DNA of 64,000 nucleotides from Peterkaempfera sp044755465 (GTDB taxonomy: Bacteria; Actinomycetota; Actinomycetes; Streptomycetales; Streptomycetaceae). This document shows positions 25,137 to 35,100 of this stretch, piece after piece. A model generated the notes under the pieces. The model worked only from the letters and a program-made list of their open reading frames with translations, was not told where the DNA came from and did not search any database. Position 1 is the stretch's first letter. The number at the start of each line of letters is the position of its first letter. The position numbers and the translations under genes are program-made. The stretch covers positions 1-64,000 of the forward strand of contig NZ_JBIVRB010000021.1 in assembly GCF_044755465.1 (NCBI RefSeq), read 5' to 3'.

Positions 25137-26990
25137 TCAGAAAAGGCCGGACACCACCCCGTCCGGCGTGCCGACGAGGGCGACCCGGTCGAGGAAGGCG
25201 TTGTTCGTCTCACAACTGGTCTCGGGGAGCAGGACGCAGGCGTGGCACGCTGCGAGGTTGACGCTGTCGGCGCCGCTGGCCGCTGCCTCGGAGCAGAGGG
25301 GGTCGTTGGAGCACCAGGAGGCCCGGAGCAGCGCGGACTCCAGCGAGGAGGTGAGGCGCTCGGGTTCGCCCTGGGCAACGATGCCGCCGAGGCTTCCTGC
25401 GGAATCGCTGGTCGCCGTGTAGATGAGGAAACCGGCCATGTCGTCGCCGATGTACAGGCGCTCGCGCAGGGACGCGGCCGGGTAGCCGCCGTCGAGGCTC
25501 CACTCGTTGATGAGCAGGTGCGCGAGCGTGTGCACCGCCAGGTAGCGGGGGGAGATCGGGGACGGCGGGACGGGCCGGTCGGAGTTGGCGTAGCGCTCCC
25601 GGAGCAGCGCCTCGTGGTTGCGTCGAACGCGCGCCGCACGCTCCTGCGGTTGGGGCCGCTGCTCCCACGCGGCGAGCCATTCCGGGTCGAGGCGGACGAA
25701 GACGCCCTCCCCACTGACCTCGATGGCGGGCAGCCAGTCCGGCTTCCGGAGAGCGAGCGCGGCCCGGCGGGAACTGCTCGCGGTGTCGCCGACGGCCGGC
25801 TCCTCGACCCGGGTGAAGGAGTGCAACACGCGAATCTCCCGGACCCGCTTGACGAGCATGACCTGTCCAATACCATCCGGCGTACGGTCACCGCTGGGCG
25901 GCTCGCAGACGAAGTCCTGCAGCTCGTCACGCCCATCCTCCGGACGCTCACGCTGAAGAGTCCGGTACTCCTCCTGGTAGAGAAGATCGCGCGGCGACAG
26001 CGTGGTGTGCTCCTCGGCCGGCGGCTCCGCCTCAGCCTCGCGAGCCCGCAGCACCGCGGCGACCGCGTCGTCGACGGTCAGCCCCCGGTTCTTCTTCTCG
26101 AACTTCGCCACCTTCAGGTAAGCGCGGATTTCGGCCTCGTCCTCGGCCTCGTCCTGGATGTTGTTCCAGTGAGGGCCGAGGGCCTTGAGCACACCGTCGC
26201 TCCACGGTGGGATGGACAGGGCGGAGTGGACAACCGGGTACCACACGGTGGAGGAACCGCGCTGAAGGGTGCGCGGCGGCTCGCCGCACTGCTGGGCGGG
26301 GGCGTCCTTGAGCCAGGGGCGACGTCCGGTGCACCGGATGCCGAGGTCGCGCAACGCCTGACTGCGGAAAGCTCCCTCCATGGACACCTCCTTCGCGCCA
26401 CAGGTGCAGCCGATGACGACACCGCGGAGGGAGGCCGTGGAACCTTCGGCGCGCAGTCGCAGCTTGCCGCCGCACCGGCCAACCGAGCCGGCCTCGCCCG
26501 GCCCGTAGGAGAAGGAACGGTGGACCCACTTCCAGTACGGGAAGTCGTCGAGGTGACCGTTGACGCAGGCCATCACGAAGCGGGACGGGACGAGGTCCCG
26601 CTCACAGGCGCCGCAGACCGCTTTGTCCTTCGGCGGGTTGAACTTCGAGTAGTACTGCAACTCACGGCACTCCGGGCACGAGTACAACTGCGGGAAACGG
26701 GCGGCCCGCACCCCGTCACGGGCATCCTCCGAGTCGACGGCGGGCGGCAGTTTGAACTCATGGGCACCCGTCACCCTGGTGAGGCGGGGCTCCCAGAGGG
26801 TCCGGGTCCGGCTGACGTCCCAGGTGTCGAGCCCGGCGATGACGAAGGACTCGTTGTCGACCGCGATCATGGAGCCGACGCCGTAGGTGGTGATGGCCTG
26901 GGCACGGCGGATCTCGCCGAGCTTGCGCAGGGGCGTGATCGGCGCGCCGGGTCGGACGGTTCCTCGCTTGCGAGGGGGCGGCGGGGTCAT
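25137..26990 (-). CDS. drmB: DrmB-like protein (DUF1998)
   Basis: Protein of 617 residues matching the DISARM component DrmB. An N-terminal zinc-ribbon has C105 and C108 (YSCPEC) and C126 and C129 (AVCGAC), followed by ACVNGHLDDFPYWKWVHR. The C-terminal DUF1998 domain shows HTLAHLLINEW, then the Cys-rich signature WCSNDPLC (C560, C566) and AACHACVLLPETSCETNN (C582, C585, C593). The ATG at 26990 overlaps the drmA-like stop by 4 bp. DrmB acts with the DrmA helicase in blocking incoming DNA in characterised DISARM systems. No drmC (phospholipase D) gene follows; the next gene is convergent. Confidence 0.86.
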   Translation of the reverse strand: MTPPPPRKRGTVRPGAPITPLRKLGEIRRAQAITTYGVGSMIAVDNESFVIAGLDTWDVSRTRTLWEPRLTRVTGAHEFKLPPAVDSEDARDGVRAARFPQLYSCPECRELQYYSKFNPPKDKAVCGACERDLVPSRFVMACVNGHLDDFPYWKWVHRSFSYGPGEAGSVGRCGGKLRLRAEGSTASLRGVVIGCTCGAKEVSMEGAFRSQALRDLGIRCTGRRPWLKDAPAQQCGEPPRTLQRGSSTVWYPVVHSALSIPPWSDGVLKALGPHWNNIQDEAEDEAEIRAYLKVAKFEKKNRGLTVDDAVAAVLRAREAEAEPPAEEHTTLSPRDLLYQEEYRTLQRERPEDGRDELQDFVCEPPSGDRTPDGIGQVMLVKRVREIRVLHSFTRVEEPAVGDTASSSRRAALALRKPDWLPAIEVSGEGVFVRLDPEWLAAWEQRPQPQERAARVRRNHEALLRERYANSDRPVPPSPISPRYLAVHTLAHLLINEWSLDGGYPAASLRERLYIGDDMAGFLIYTATSDSAGSLGGIVAQGEPERLTSSLESALLRASWCSNDPLCSEAAASGADSVNLAACHACVLLPETSCETNNAFLDRVALVGTPDGVVSGLF

Positions 26991-29900
26991 CGCTTCTCCA
27001 GAAAGAAGGTCGAGGAGGCGTCCACGTCGCGCAGGCTCCACAGCGTGGGCCAGCCCGTGCGACCCTCCGGGAGGTCGTTGTCGAAGGCGCTGAGGAGAGT
27101 GGTCCTGCCGCTCCTGGCGTGGGCCTCGTAGAGCAGGTTCGGATCGACGGCCGCAGCCTCGCGCCACCAGTCGACGAACTCGTCGAAGGCGGCAGCTGTG
27201 GCGCAGTGTTCCCGGGGCGCGACTCTCGCGACCCGCTCCAGCAGCGCGTCCCGAACAGCGCCGTTGATCTCGTCGACGAAGTCCTCGATCCGGGCCGCCG
27301 CCGCGTTGTCGCGCGCGCCCGGGACCATCAGCCGCGCCAGGGCCACGATCACGGCGTGCAGGCCGCGGTCGCGGGCACGCGCCGAGAAGGGCGTGACGCT
27401 GGTGGACTCGACCTCGCGGTAGAGGGCGGAGTGGAAGTGCTGGAAGCTCTCGTAGTGCGAACGGTCCCGGGATCGGGTCGAGTTGAGCATGACTGCAACC
27501 AGACCCGGATGACGTCGGCCGACCCGGCTGGTCGCCTGGATGTACTCTGCGGTGGTCTGTGGCTGGCCCATGACCGCCATCAGGCCGAGGCGGTCGATGT
27601 CGACACCGACGGAGATCATGTTCGTGGCGAGCAGGACATCGGTGGTGTCCGGGGACGGGAGCCTGCGCTCAATGTCCTTGAGGCGCTTGGGGATGTCGCT
27701 CGCGCTGGCCCGGCTGCTCAGCTCCGTCACCGCCTCGGGGTGGCGGGGCTTCTCAATACCGTCACGGGCGGCGAGTTGCTCCATCCGGTCCTGCACGTCG
27801 TCGAGAACCTGGAGTTCGGCGGCGGACAACAGCCGCAGGCTGTTGAAGTAACCGACGAGGGTCCAGTAGGCGTCCTTGACCTCGTCGTCGGCGTCGCCGA
27901 GCTGAATCTGGTGCAGCAGGGCGGCGTAGGTACGGATCAGCAAGGTGGACTGGCTAGTGCTGGAGGTCAGCAGGCCGATGTACCGGCGGGTGGCCTTGTC
28001 CTCGCGGGATGCCTCGACCGCGAACCAGGAGTCACGGGAGTCGAGTCCGGCCGGCGGGAACTGGCAGACCTCGCGGTTGAAGAGGTGCAGGCCTTGTTCG
28101 TCGGCGCGCCGGATGGTCGCCGTGGACGCGATCACCTTGGGCCGGTTCGCCAAGATGTCCACTGCGGTCTCGTAGAGCCCGGTGAGCGTCCCGAGCGGGC
28201 CGGAGATGAGGTGCAGCTCGTCCTGGACGATCAGCTCCGGCGGCCTGGTCTCCTCCAGATCGCGGTTGAACAGCGCGGCCGTCCGCTCCCGCCACGGCAT
28301 GGACGCGAACTTGTCGACGGTGGCGATGATCAGCGTCGGGTGCGCGGCGTAGACGGAGTCGTCGACCAAGTGCACGGGCAGTCCCTCGCCGCGATGGAAC
28401 GCGCAGTCCGCGTCCGGGCAGTGGACGTACATACGCGCGTATTCCGGTGCGGCTTCGTAGTTCGACGCGTCGAGCCGGCTGCCGCACCAGGGGCATGCCT
28501 GGAGCTGCACCGGGTTCTCCTTGTCGAGCGAGCGGCCGCCGGCACGCAGGGCGTCCAACTTCTCGCGGGCCGTCACCAGGTCGTTCGGGGTCGCGGACTT
28601 CCCCACCCACATGCCGATGGAGATGCCCTCCTGTCCCAGTTCCACCTCGTGGCGGGAGCGCGTCAGCTCCATCGCGCAGATCAGCGCGGTGGCACGCTCG
28701 AACTGTTGGAGCGTCAGCAGTCGTAGGGTGTAACGCATCAGCACGGTGACACCACCACCGTGCGTGGAGTCCTTGAGACGGCGCAGGAAGGTGGTGAAGG
28801 CGACCAGGCCGAGGTACGCCTCGGTCTTGCCACCACCGGTGGGGAACCAGAGCAGGTCGGCGATTCCACGATCGGGGTGCTCGTCCTCGACGATGCCCTG
28901 GAGGCAGAGCAGCAAGAAGCAGATCTGGAAGGGACGCCAGTACTCCTTGCTGTCATCCGGTCCACCGGCGGGCTTGCCCGCCCTGACCCAGGACGTGCGG
29001 GCGCGCTGCTCGGCCATGGCCCGGTTGGCGAGCTGGAACGCCCGCATCGCGTGGGCATGCGCGGGCTCGGAAAGCAGCGCGACGCCCATGCTCATGCGGG
29101 TGAGCGCCGTCTCGCACGCCTCGATCCGCTCCTGCGCGGCGGGCTCGTACTCGGTGCCGGCCAGGGTCTCCGCCTCGGCCTTGCGTTCGTCGATCCACGT
29201 CCGGTATCCGTCGAGGAGCGCCCCGAGCGCATCCACCACCGCCTTCGGGTCGGCGGTGCCGAGACCCCGCATGGACAGCGCATCGACGGCGATGGCTCGG
29301 TTCGAGTCGGTCAGCAGCACCTCGTGGGTGGGCACGAACTCTGTCCGGACCTCGGCGACGGCGGCGCGCCCAGTGATCGGGGCACCGATCGGCGGAGGCG
29401 TCCAGTCCCAGACGGCCGCGCAACCGTGGCCGGTTGCGAATCCGGGGGCGTGCCGGTGGAGCAACCGACCGAGTATCAACTCCCGGTCGTGGCTGCCGGA
29501 GGAGGTACGGCGCTCGACGAAGGGCTCGGCGCCGGGCGTGCCTGCGCGGATCCGGAGGGTGGGCTGGTAGTAGCAGGCGGCATCCTTCAGCTCCCGGGAG
29601 CCGACCGTGCGGGTGTTGATCAGCGAGGCGGTGACGGTCACGGTGCCGTGCCGGCCCCTGGGGCGTACCAGGACCCGGAGTTCCAGCCCCTCTGCAAGGG
29701 GCTGCCCGACCGTGGTCGGCGTCGTCACGTCCACCTCGACGTCGGCCAGGTCGAGCGGGACCCGGCGCCAGCGCTCGCGCTGTTCCTGGGTGCTCCGGGC
29801 CTCGGTGCGCGCGGCCGCGACGGAGTTGCCCTCGGCGTCCTCGGGGCGGTAGACGGCGGCCGTGGTGTGCAGCACGATCCGCTCCGCCACCGTGGGGTCC

Positions 29901-30217
29901 ACGGCGAAGGTGAGCCCCATGGAGGAGGGCCGCCGCATGTTGGCGAGCGAGACGCTGCGCTCGACGGTCTCCTCCTCGCCGTCGCCGCCGCGGACGAGGG
30001 CGGGAGAGTCGTCTCCGTCGGTCTCGTGGCCGTCCCGGTTGCCGCGGGCGGCCTCGGGCGTCTCCTGGGGGAACAGGACCCCGATCGGATATACCGTCAC
30101 CGGCGCGTCGTCCTTGAGGATCTCCTCCTCACCACCGACCGGACCGAGGAGGTCCAGACGGAGGGCGGCACCGAGCCGGTCGCGCAGGGCGTAGTAGTCG
30201 TGGATGGAGGGGCTCAT
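26987..30217 (-). CDS. drmA: DrmA-like SF2 helicase
   Basis: Helicase of 1,076 residues with the DISARM DrmA layout: a long N-terminal region of about 440 residues, then the ATPase core. Walker A is LLWFPTGGGKTEAYLG (about residues 453-462), a helical stretch RYTLRLLTLQQFERA follows, Walker B is LIVQDELHLISGPLG (about 667), motif III is VIASTATIRRA, and motifs V-VI are ATNMISVGVDIDRLGL and YIQATSRVGRRHPGL (about 897). A Cys-containing insert (CPWCG, HCPDADC) may bind zinc. The ATG start overlaps the UvrD-like gene by 4 bp and the stop overlaps drmB by 4 bp. Family assignment is strong; activity against phage here is inferred. Confidence 0.88.
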   Translation of the reverse strand: MSPSIHDYYALRDRLGAALRLDLLGPVGGEEEILKDDAPVTVYPIGVLFPQETPEAARGNRDGHETDGDDSPALVRGGDGEEETVERSVSLANMRRPSSMGLTFAVDPTVAERIVLHTTAAVYRPEDAEGNSVAAARTEARSTQEQRERWRRVPLDLADVEVDVTTPTTVGQPLAEGLELRVLVRPRGRHGTVTVTASLINTRTVGSRELKDAACYYQPTLRIRAGTPGAEPFVERRTSSGSHDRELILGRLLHRHAPGFATGHGCAAVWDWTPPPIGAPITGRAAVAEVRTEFVPTHEVLLTDSNRAIAVDALSMRGLGTADPKAVVDALGALLDGYRTWIDERKAEAETLAGTEYEPAAQERIEACETALTRMSMGVALLSEPAHAHAMRAFQLANRAMAEQRARTSWVRAGKPAGGPDDSKEYWRPFQICFLLLCLQGIVEDEHPDRGIADLLWFPTGGGKTEAYLGLVAFTTFLRRLKDSTHGGGVTVLMRYTLRLLTLQQFERATALICAMELTRSRHEVELGQEGISIGMWVGKSATPNDLVTAREKLDALRAGGRSLDKENPVQLQACPWCGSRLDASNYEAAPEYARMYVHCPDADCAFHRGEGLPVHLVDDSVYAAHPTLIIATVDKFASMPWRERTAALFNRDLEETRPPELIVQDELHLISGPLGTLTGLYETAVDILANRPKVIASTATIRRADEQGLHLFNREVCQFPPAGLDSRDSWFAVEASREDKATRRYIGLLTSSTSQSTLLIRTYAALLHQIQLGDADDEVKDAYWTLVGYFNSLRLLSAAELQVLDDVQDRMEQLAARDGIEKPRHPEAVTELSSRASASDIPKRLKDIERRLPSPDTTDVLLATNMISVGVDIDRLGLMAVMGQPQTTAEYIQATSRVGRRHPGLVAVMLNSTRSRDRSHYESFQHFHSALYREVESTSVTPFSARARDRGLHAVIVALARLMVPGARDNAAAARIEDFVDEINGAVRDALLERVARVAPREHCATAAAFDEFVDWWREAAAVDPNLLYEAHARSGRTTLLSAFDNDLPEGRTGWPTLWSLRDVDASSTFFLEKR

Positions 30218-32133
30218 GAGGGAAATCGCTCCGGGTTCGAGTCATCGGACGGGTCGGTCCAGTTGAAGCGGCCGAGGCCGCTGAGACGGGGGGCGAGCCA
30301 GGCTCCCGAGCTGCCGAGACCGGCACGCTCGGTCGCGATGTCGCTGCCCGCGACGGTTTCGACGCAGTCGATGTAGAGGCCGGTGATCCGGCCGGGGACG
30401 TTGTACTCGGACCAGCCGCCGCCGCGGCTGAGCATGAGATGCAGGGCGCGACGGAACGCCTCCGACACCTCGGCAACGGGGCGACCGTCATGGAGGACCG
30501 CGTACGGTGGCGTCTGGTCCTCGCCTTCGGGCAGGCGGTGGAGCAGGGAGAGCTCGACGGCATCGCCGGCGCGGACCTCGTGAGCAAGGTATCGCTGAAC
30601 CTCGACGGGGTCGGCGGCCACGTTGCGCACCCCCGGGGGGTGTGCGTGGCAGACGTCGCGGCCGAGTACCTCGACGCCGTTGCGGGCCCACGATCGGCTG
30701 CCTCCGATGTACCAACGGTCCAGACACCTGTCCTTGCGGACCAGCCAGGTGTTGGGACGGTCGAGTCGGTAGAGGTCGTCCCGAGGCCGGGTCATCGCGA
30801 CGTAGAGGAGGCGGGCTTCTGCGGCCGGGTCGTAGTCGATCTTCTTCTTGGCCACCTCCTTCGGTCGTCTCAGCTCCACCGGCTCCACGACCAGGACGCG
30901 GTCGAACTCCAGCCCTTTGGCGCGGTGCACCGTCGAGACGACCAGCGAGGCCGGTTCGACCGCCGTGAGCTCGTCGGGGAGCCGCCTCTCCGCCACCGCC
31001 AGGCGCAGCGCGGCAAGTTCGATCCGGCCACGCCGGTTGCCGGTGACCCCGCGTACCGCTCGCGCGAGCACCGCCGGATCCAGGTCCGGCCGGTGGTCGA
31101 GGCTGGCGACCAGTTCGGTGAAGCGCGCCTCGGGGAGGTCGGCCGCATCGGTGGCGGCGAGCAGGCCGGCGATCCAGGCGGGAGCGGGACGGTCCCGGAC
31201 CGAGCGCTGGAGCCGGTGGTCCACTCCGGCCTCGTGCAAGGTCTGGCTGATGGAGAGAGCCTGACCGTTGTCGCGGCACAGGATCGCGGTCGGTCCGTCG
31301 AAGTACCGGAGCGAGTCCAGGACGAAGGGGTCGTCCAGCGTGCCGAAGTGGGGGGCCTCGTCGAGCAGGAGTCGCAGCTCACGGTGGATCTGCTCGGCCT
31401 GGGCCTCGGCCGGCTCCCGCTCGGCGACCAGCCGTTGGAGCTGCGGGCCGTAAGAAAGAGCGACCCTGGCCTGCTCGGTGCGGGCTCGAAAGTTGTCGCC
31501 GAGCTGGATCTCGACCAGGTCCTCGGCGAACGAGCCACGAATCCAGTCGAAGAAGTAGTTCGTCTCCTGCGCCCGCTGGTCGGCGTCGGTGACCTGGAAA
31601 CCGTAGACGGCCTGGGCGCCGTCCCCGACCACGGTGAAGCCGCTCTGTGCCTGGAAGCGGTCGAGGAGCACCTCGACCATCTCACGCCGCACCCCGACAA
31701 GATCTTGGACCTCATCGATCAGCACGTGGGCTGGGGCGCCGAACTCGCCCGCCTCGACCGCGCCCCTCTCGATGGCCTCGGTGGCGGCCTCGATGCGCTG
31801 GTCGAAGGTGGTCCCCGACCAGTCGCGGTCCGGATACGCCCGTCGCAGCAGGGTGGCCGCCCAGGAGTCGAAGGTCTGGGCGCGCACCCTACAGGCGGCG
31901 TCGGCGTGGCTCTCGATCCGCTCACGCAGCTCGCGCACCGCGGCCCGGGAGAAGCTGAGGACGAGGATCTCGTGCGCCTCCAGCTCCTCCCGTTCGACCA
32001 GCGCTTCCAGGCGGCGGATCAGGGTATGCGTCTTACCGGCGCCGGCACCCGCCGTGACAAGGGTGCGGGCGTCCCACGGCTGGCTGACGACGGACTGCTG
32101 CGCCGGGGTGATCGCGCGCTGGGGCTCGCTCAC
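30214..32133 (-). CDS. UvrD/Rep-like SF1 helicase
   Basis: Compact superfamily 1A helicase of 639 residues. A Q-motif (AITPAQQSVV) precedes Walker A VTAGAGAGKTHTLIRRL (GAGAGKT at 29-35); motif Ia-like VLSFSRAAVRELRERI and TFDSWAATLLRR follow; Walker B is VLIDEVQDL (140-144). The C-terminal motifs are STVHRAKGLEFDRVLVVEP and LLYVAMTRPRDDLYRL. I chose the GTG at 32133, which overlaps the preceding stop codon by 4 bp (GTGA) and has GGGGACAA upstream; GTG 32148 is an alternative. Its place between drmA and a giant helicase is not part of the textbook DISARM gene set and suggests a joint DNA-processing complex. Confidence 0.88.
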   Translation of the reverse strand: MSEPQRAITPAQQSVVSQPWDARTLVTAGAGAGKTHTLIRRLEALVEREELEAHEILVLSFSRAAVRELRERIESHADAACRVRAQTFDSWAATLLRRAYPDRDWSGTTFDQRIEAATEAIERGAVEAGEFGAPAHVLIDEVQDLVGVRREMVEVLLDRFQAQSGFTVVGDGAQAVYGFQVTDADQRAQETNYFFDWIRGSFAEDLVEIQLGDNFRARTEQARVALSYGPQLQRLVAEREPAEAQAEQIHRELRLLLDEAPHFGTLDDPFVLDSLRYFDGPTAILCRDNGQALSISQTLHEAGVDHRLQRSVRDRPAPAWIAGLLAATDAADLPEARFTELVASLDHRPDLDPAVLARAVRGVTGNRRGRIELAALRLAVAERRLPDELTAVEPASLVVSTVHRAKGLEFDRVLVVEPVELRRPKEVAKKKIDYDPAAEARLLYVAMTRPRDDLYRLDRPNTWLVRKDRCLDRWYIGGSRSWARNGVEVLGRDVCHAHPPGVRNVAADPVEVQRYLAHEVRAGDAVELSLLHRLPEGEDQTPPYAVLHDGRPVAEVSEAFRRALHLMLSRGGGWSEYNVPGRITGLYIDCVETVAGSDIATERAGLGSSGAWLAPRLSGLGRFNWTDPSDDSNPERFPS

Positions 32134-35100
32134 TTGTCCCCGTTCCACAGGTAGTCGAACTTGGTGAAGGCCAGCTCGCCCTGGTAGTTGACCACGTTGT
32201 CACGCACGTTGAGGATCAGGCAGGTTGGCGTGCCATTGTTCTTCGGTCCGCGCAGACCCCGGCCGATCATCTGCTGATAGACGTTCGGACTGTAAGTGGG
32301 ACGGGCGACGACGACCGCACGGGTGGCGGGGGCGTCGAAGCCCTGGGCGAGGACTCCGTAGTTGGTGAGCACCTGGATGCGGCCCTTGCGGAAGTCCTCG
32401 ATGCGCTTGCGGCGCTCGGACACTGGCGTGGCCGAGTCGATGGCTGCAGCGCGAATCTGTCGGTCGTTCAGCTTGGCGGCCAGGAACTTGGCGTGGGCGA
32501 CCGAGGTGGCGAAGACGAGGATCGGCCAGTCTGCGGGCAGGTTCTCGATCTCCTCGATGATGCGCTGATTGCGGTCCCGGTCCTCGGCGAGGCGCTGCTC
32601 GGCGCGCTTGGGCAGCACACCGAACTTCTCCGAGCTGGAGACCTCGTCGGAACTGAGCCGGATCTCGGCCCCGAGGAGCTCACGGTGCCTGACATGGGCC
32701 AGGACGCCGAGGTCCTGGAGCCGCCGGATGGCCTCGTTCTGGTCGCTGGCGAAGACGTCGAGGTCGAGGCGGGTGCCGAAGCGGCGCACCAGGCGCAGGG
32801 TCAGGTCTTCGTTGTTGCGGTAGGGGGTGGCCGTCAGTCCGACCAGGTGGCGACGCGTCATCGGCGGGTTGACACCAAGGTGCTCGAAGATCTCGCCGTA
32901 ACGGGGGGAGGTGGCCCGGTGCGCCTCGTCGACGATGACCAGGGCGGCGTCCCGCAGCCAGGCGTAGTCCTCGTGGCCGAGCACACTCTGCAGCTTGGCG
33001 TCGGTGGCGACGACCAGGTGCGGCTCACCCGTCACCGGCGCGGCCTCGTTGGCGGACCAGAGGCGGCTGATGACCAGCGGCATCTCCGCGCCCACCTTGG
33101 ACCAGACGAACCGCCAGCTCTGCACGGCCTGCTCACACAGCTCCTCGCTCTCTGCGATCCACAGCACCGGCCCAGGGAGCTCGCCACGCTTCCGGATCCA
33201 CCGGATCACGGCCTCGGAGGTGACACGCGTCTTGCCGGCGCCGGTCGGGATGGACAGCATCCCGCGCTGCGGCACCGGGTTGTCCAGCAGCCGCTGGAGC
33301 GCCTGTGCCAACTGTTCCTGGTACTCGTGCAGCGCGGGGAACTCGGACGGGCCCTCCACCTGGATACGCGCCTCCAGCGGCGGCACCCGGGAGCCGGCGA
33401 ACGAGTCGGGGAGCCCGAGGTCGGTGACGAACTTAAGTGCCTTGGCGTCGCCCGTGAAACTGCTCGGCGCATTGCCGGGGAACGCGCGAGCCAGGTCCCG
33501 GCTGTGGATGTGCAGAATCTCCTCGCCGTGGGAGTTGAAGGCCAGCTCGGCGATACGCCGGGCGTCCGGCTGCTCACCGTCACGCTCGGCAACCTCGCTG
33601 TCCAGAAGGCCCGGGGGCAGCTCGGTGCGCAGTTCCTCCTCGCCGATCAACAGGGCGATCTTGTCGATGACGCTCTCGGCCTCGGCGATCTGCCGCAGTC
33701 GAGCGCGGGTCTCCCGGTCCTGCTCCTGACGCGTCTGGAGGTCCAGCACGCTCTTGCAGCCCTGGCGACCGAGCTGCCAGCCGAACTCCCGGTCGGCGGC
33801 CTCCAGGACATCGATCGGGGAGAGCGTGTCGAGCACCAGCAGAGTCGACCCGTTGCGGGCCGAGGACAGCGGCCTCAGCTCCGCACCGCGCGGCGTGCGG
33901 ATCTCCTGCTCCAGCTCACCGCAGCGCTGGACCTTCCGGTTCTCGACCGACTTGCCGAGGCGCTGACGCAGCGGCGGGAACTCATCGACGAGCAGCGTCG
34001 GCCGGGTCGCCCCGGCCTTGCGGACCTGCTTGCTGATGACGTCCTCGACCTTGAGCATCCCCCACTGCTCGATCATCTGGGCCGCGGTCGCGGCGTCGGC
34101 CTTGTCCGCGACCAGGAGCGCGGGGAGCTGCTCGCGGACGAGTTCGCTGAAGTCCGCTGCGGATGTTGCCACCACGATCTCCGTGTCGGGACGCAGGTCC
34201 CAGGCCCCACCCACACGGCAGCGGGTCAGGACGTCCTCGGGAAAGTCCATGCCGACGCGCAGCATCAGGGCGTAGGCGTGGCCGATGAAGGCGTCGTCCT
34301 CGCTGACCAGCACCCGGTCCAGCAGAGCGCGCCAACGGTTCGCCGGCACCTCTTCCGGGGTGGCCGGCATGCGCAGTTTACGGGCCTTCGACTCGGAGAT
34401 GTCGGTGACGACGGGCAGCACCTGCGCGTATGCCTTGAGCTGCGGGCCGACGGCCTCGCGCACCGAGGTCAGGCCCAGCGAGGTGCGCACGAGGCCGTGC
34501 TTGTTGAGCATCCAGCGCAGCGGGGAGGCCACTTCGGTGCGGCCGTTGGAGGAGGTGCCGTAGGCGCGGGTCCAGCTCTCGACGACGCCGACGTCCGGGA
34601 TCGCGGCGACGAACGCGGCGCGGCCCTCCTCCGAGAGGCGGGTCAGCAGGTCCAAGGGGCCGGCGGGCGCGGCTCCCTCCAGGACGAGCCGGTTGATGTT
34701 GGTCCGCGGGGCGTCTGCGGCAAGTCGGCGCAGGTACTGGTCGTGCACCGCCTGCCGGTACTCCTCGAACCAGGACTGCCGCTTCGGATCGTGGGCGACG
34801 ACGGGCCGGTCGACCAGGCCGAGGTCGCGGAAGATCGCGGCGTCCGCGCCGTGGAAGTTCGTGTCCACGGCGATCGATGCGTCCCTGCTACCGTCCCCGG
34901 GCACGACGACGCCGGGCAGCAGGCACGAGGCCATGGGCCGGAAGTGCCCGTCGACCGTGCGGACGCGGAGCACGGCTCGGGCATCCGGGTAGCGGCTGCG
35001 GATGCGGTCCACCTGGGCGTTGCCTCCCGCGCTGCGCAGCAGTATCCAGAACTGGGTCCACAGCTCCGGGGTGTAGCCCTCGAAGCCCTGGTCCAGCACT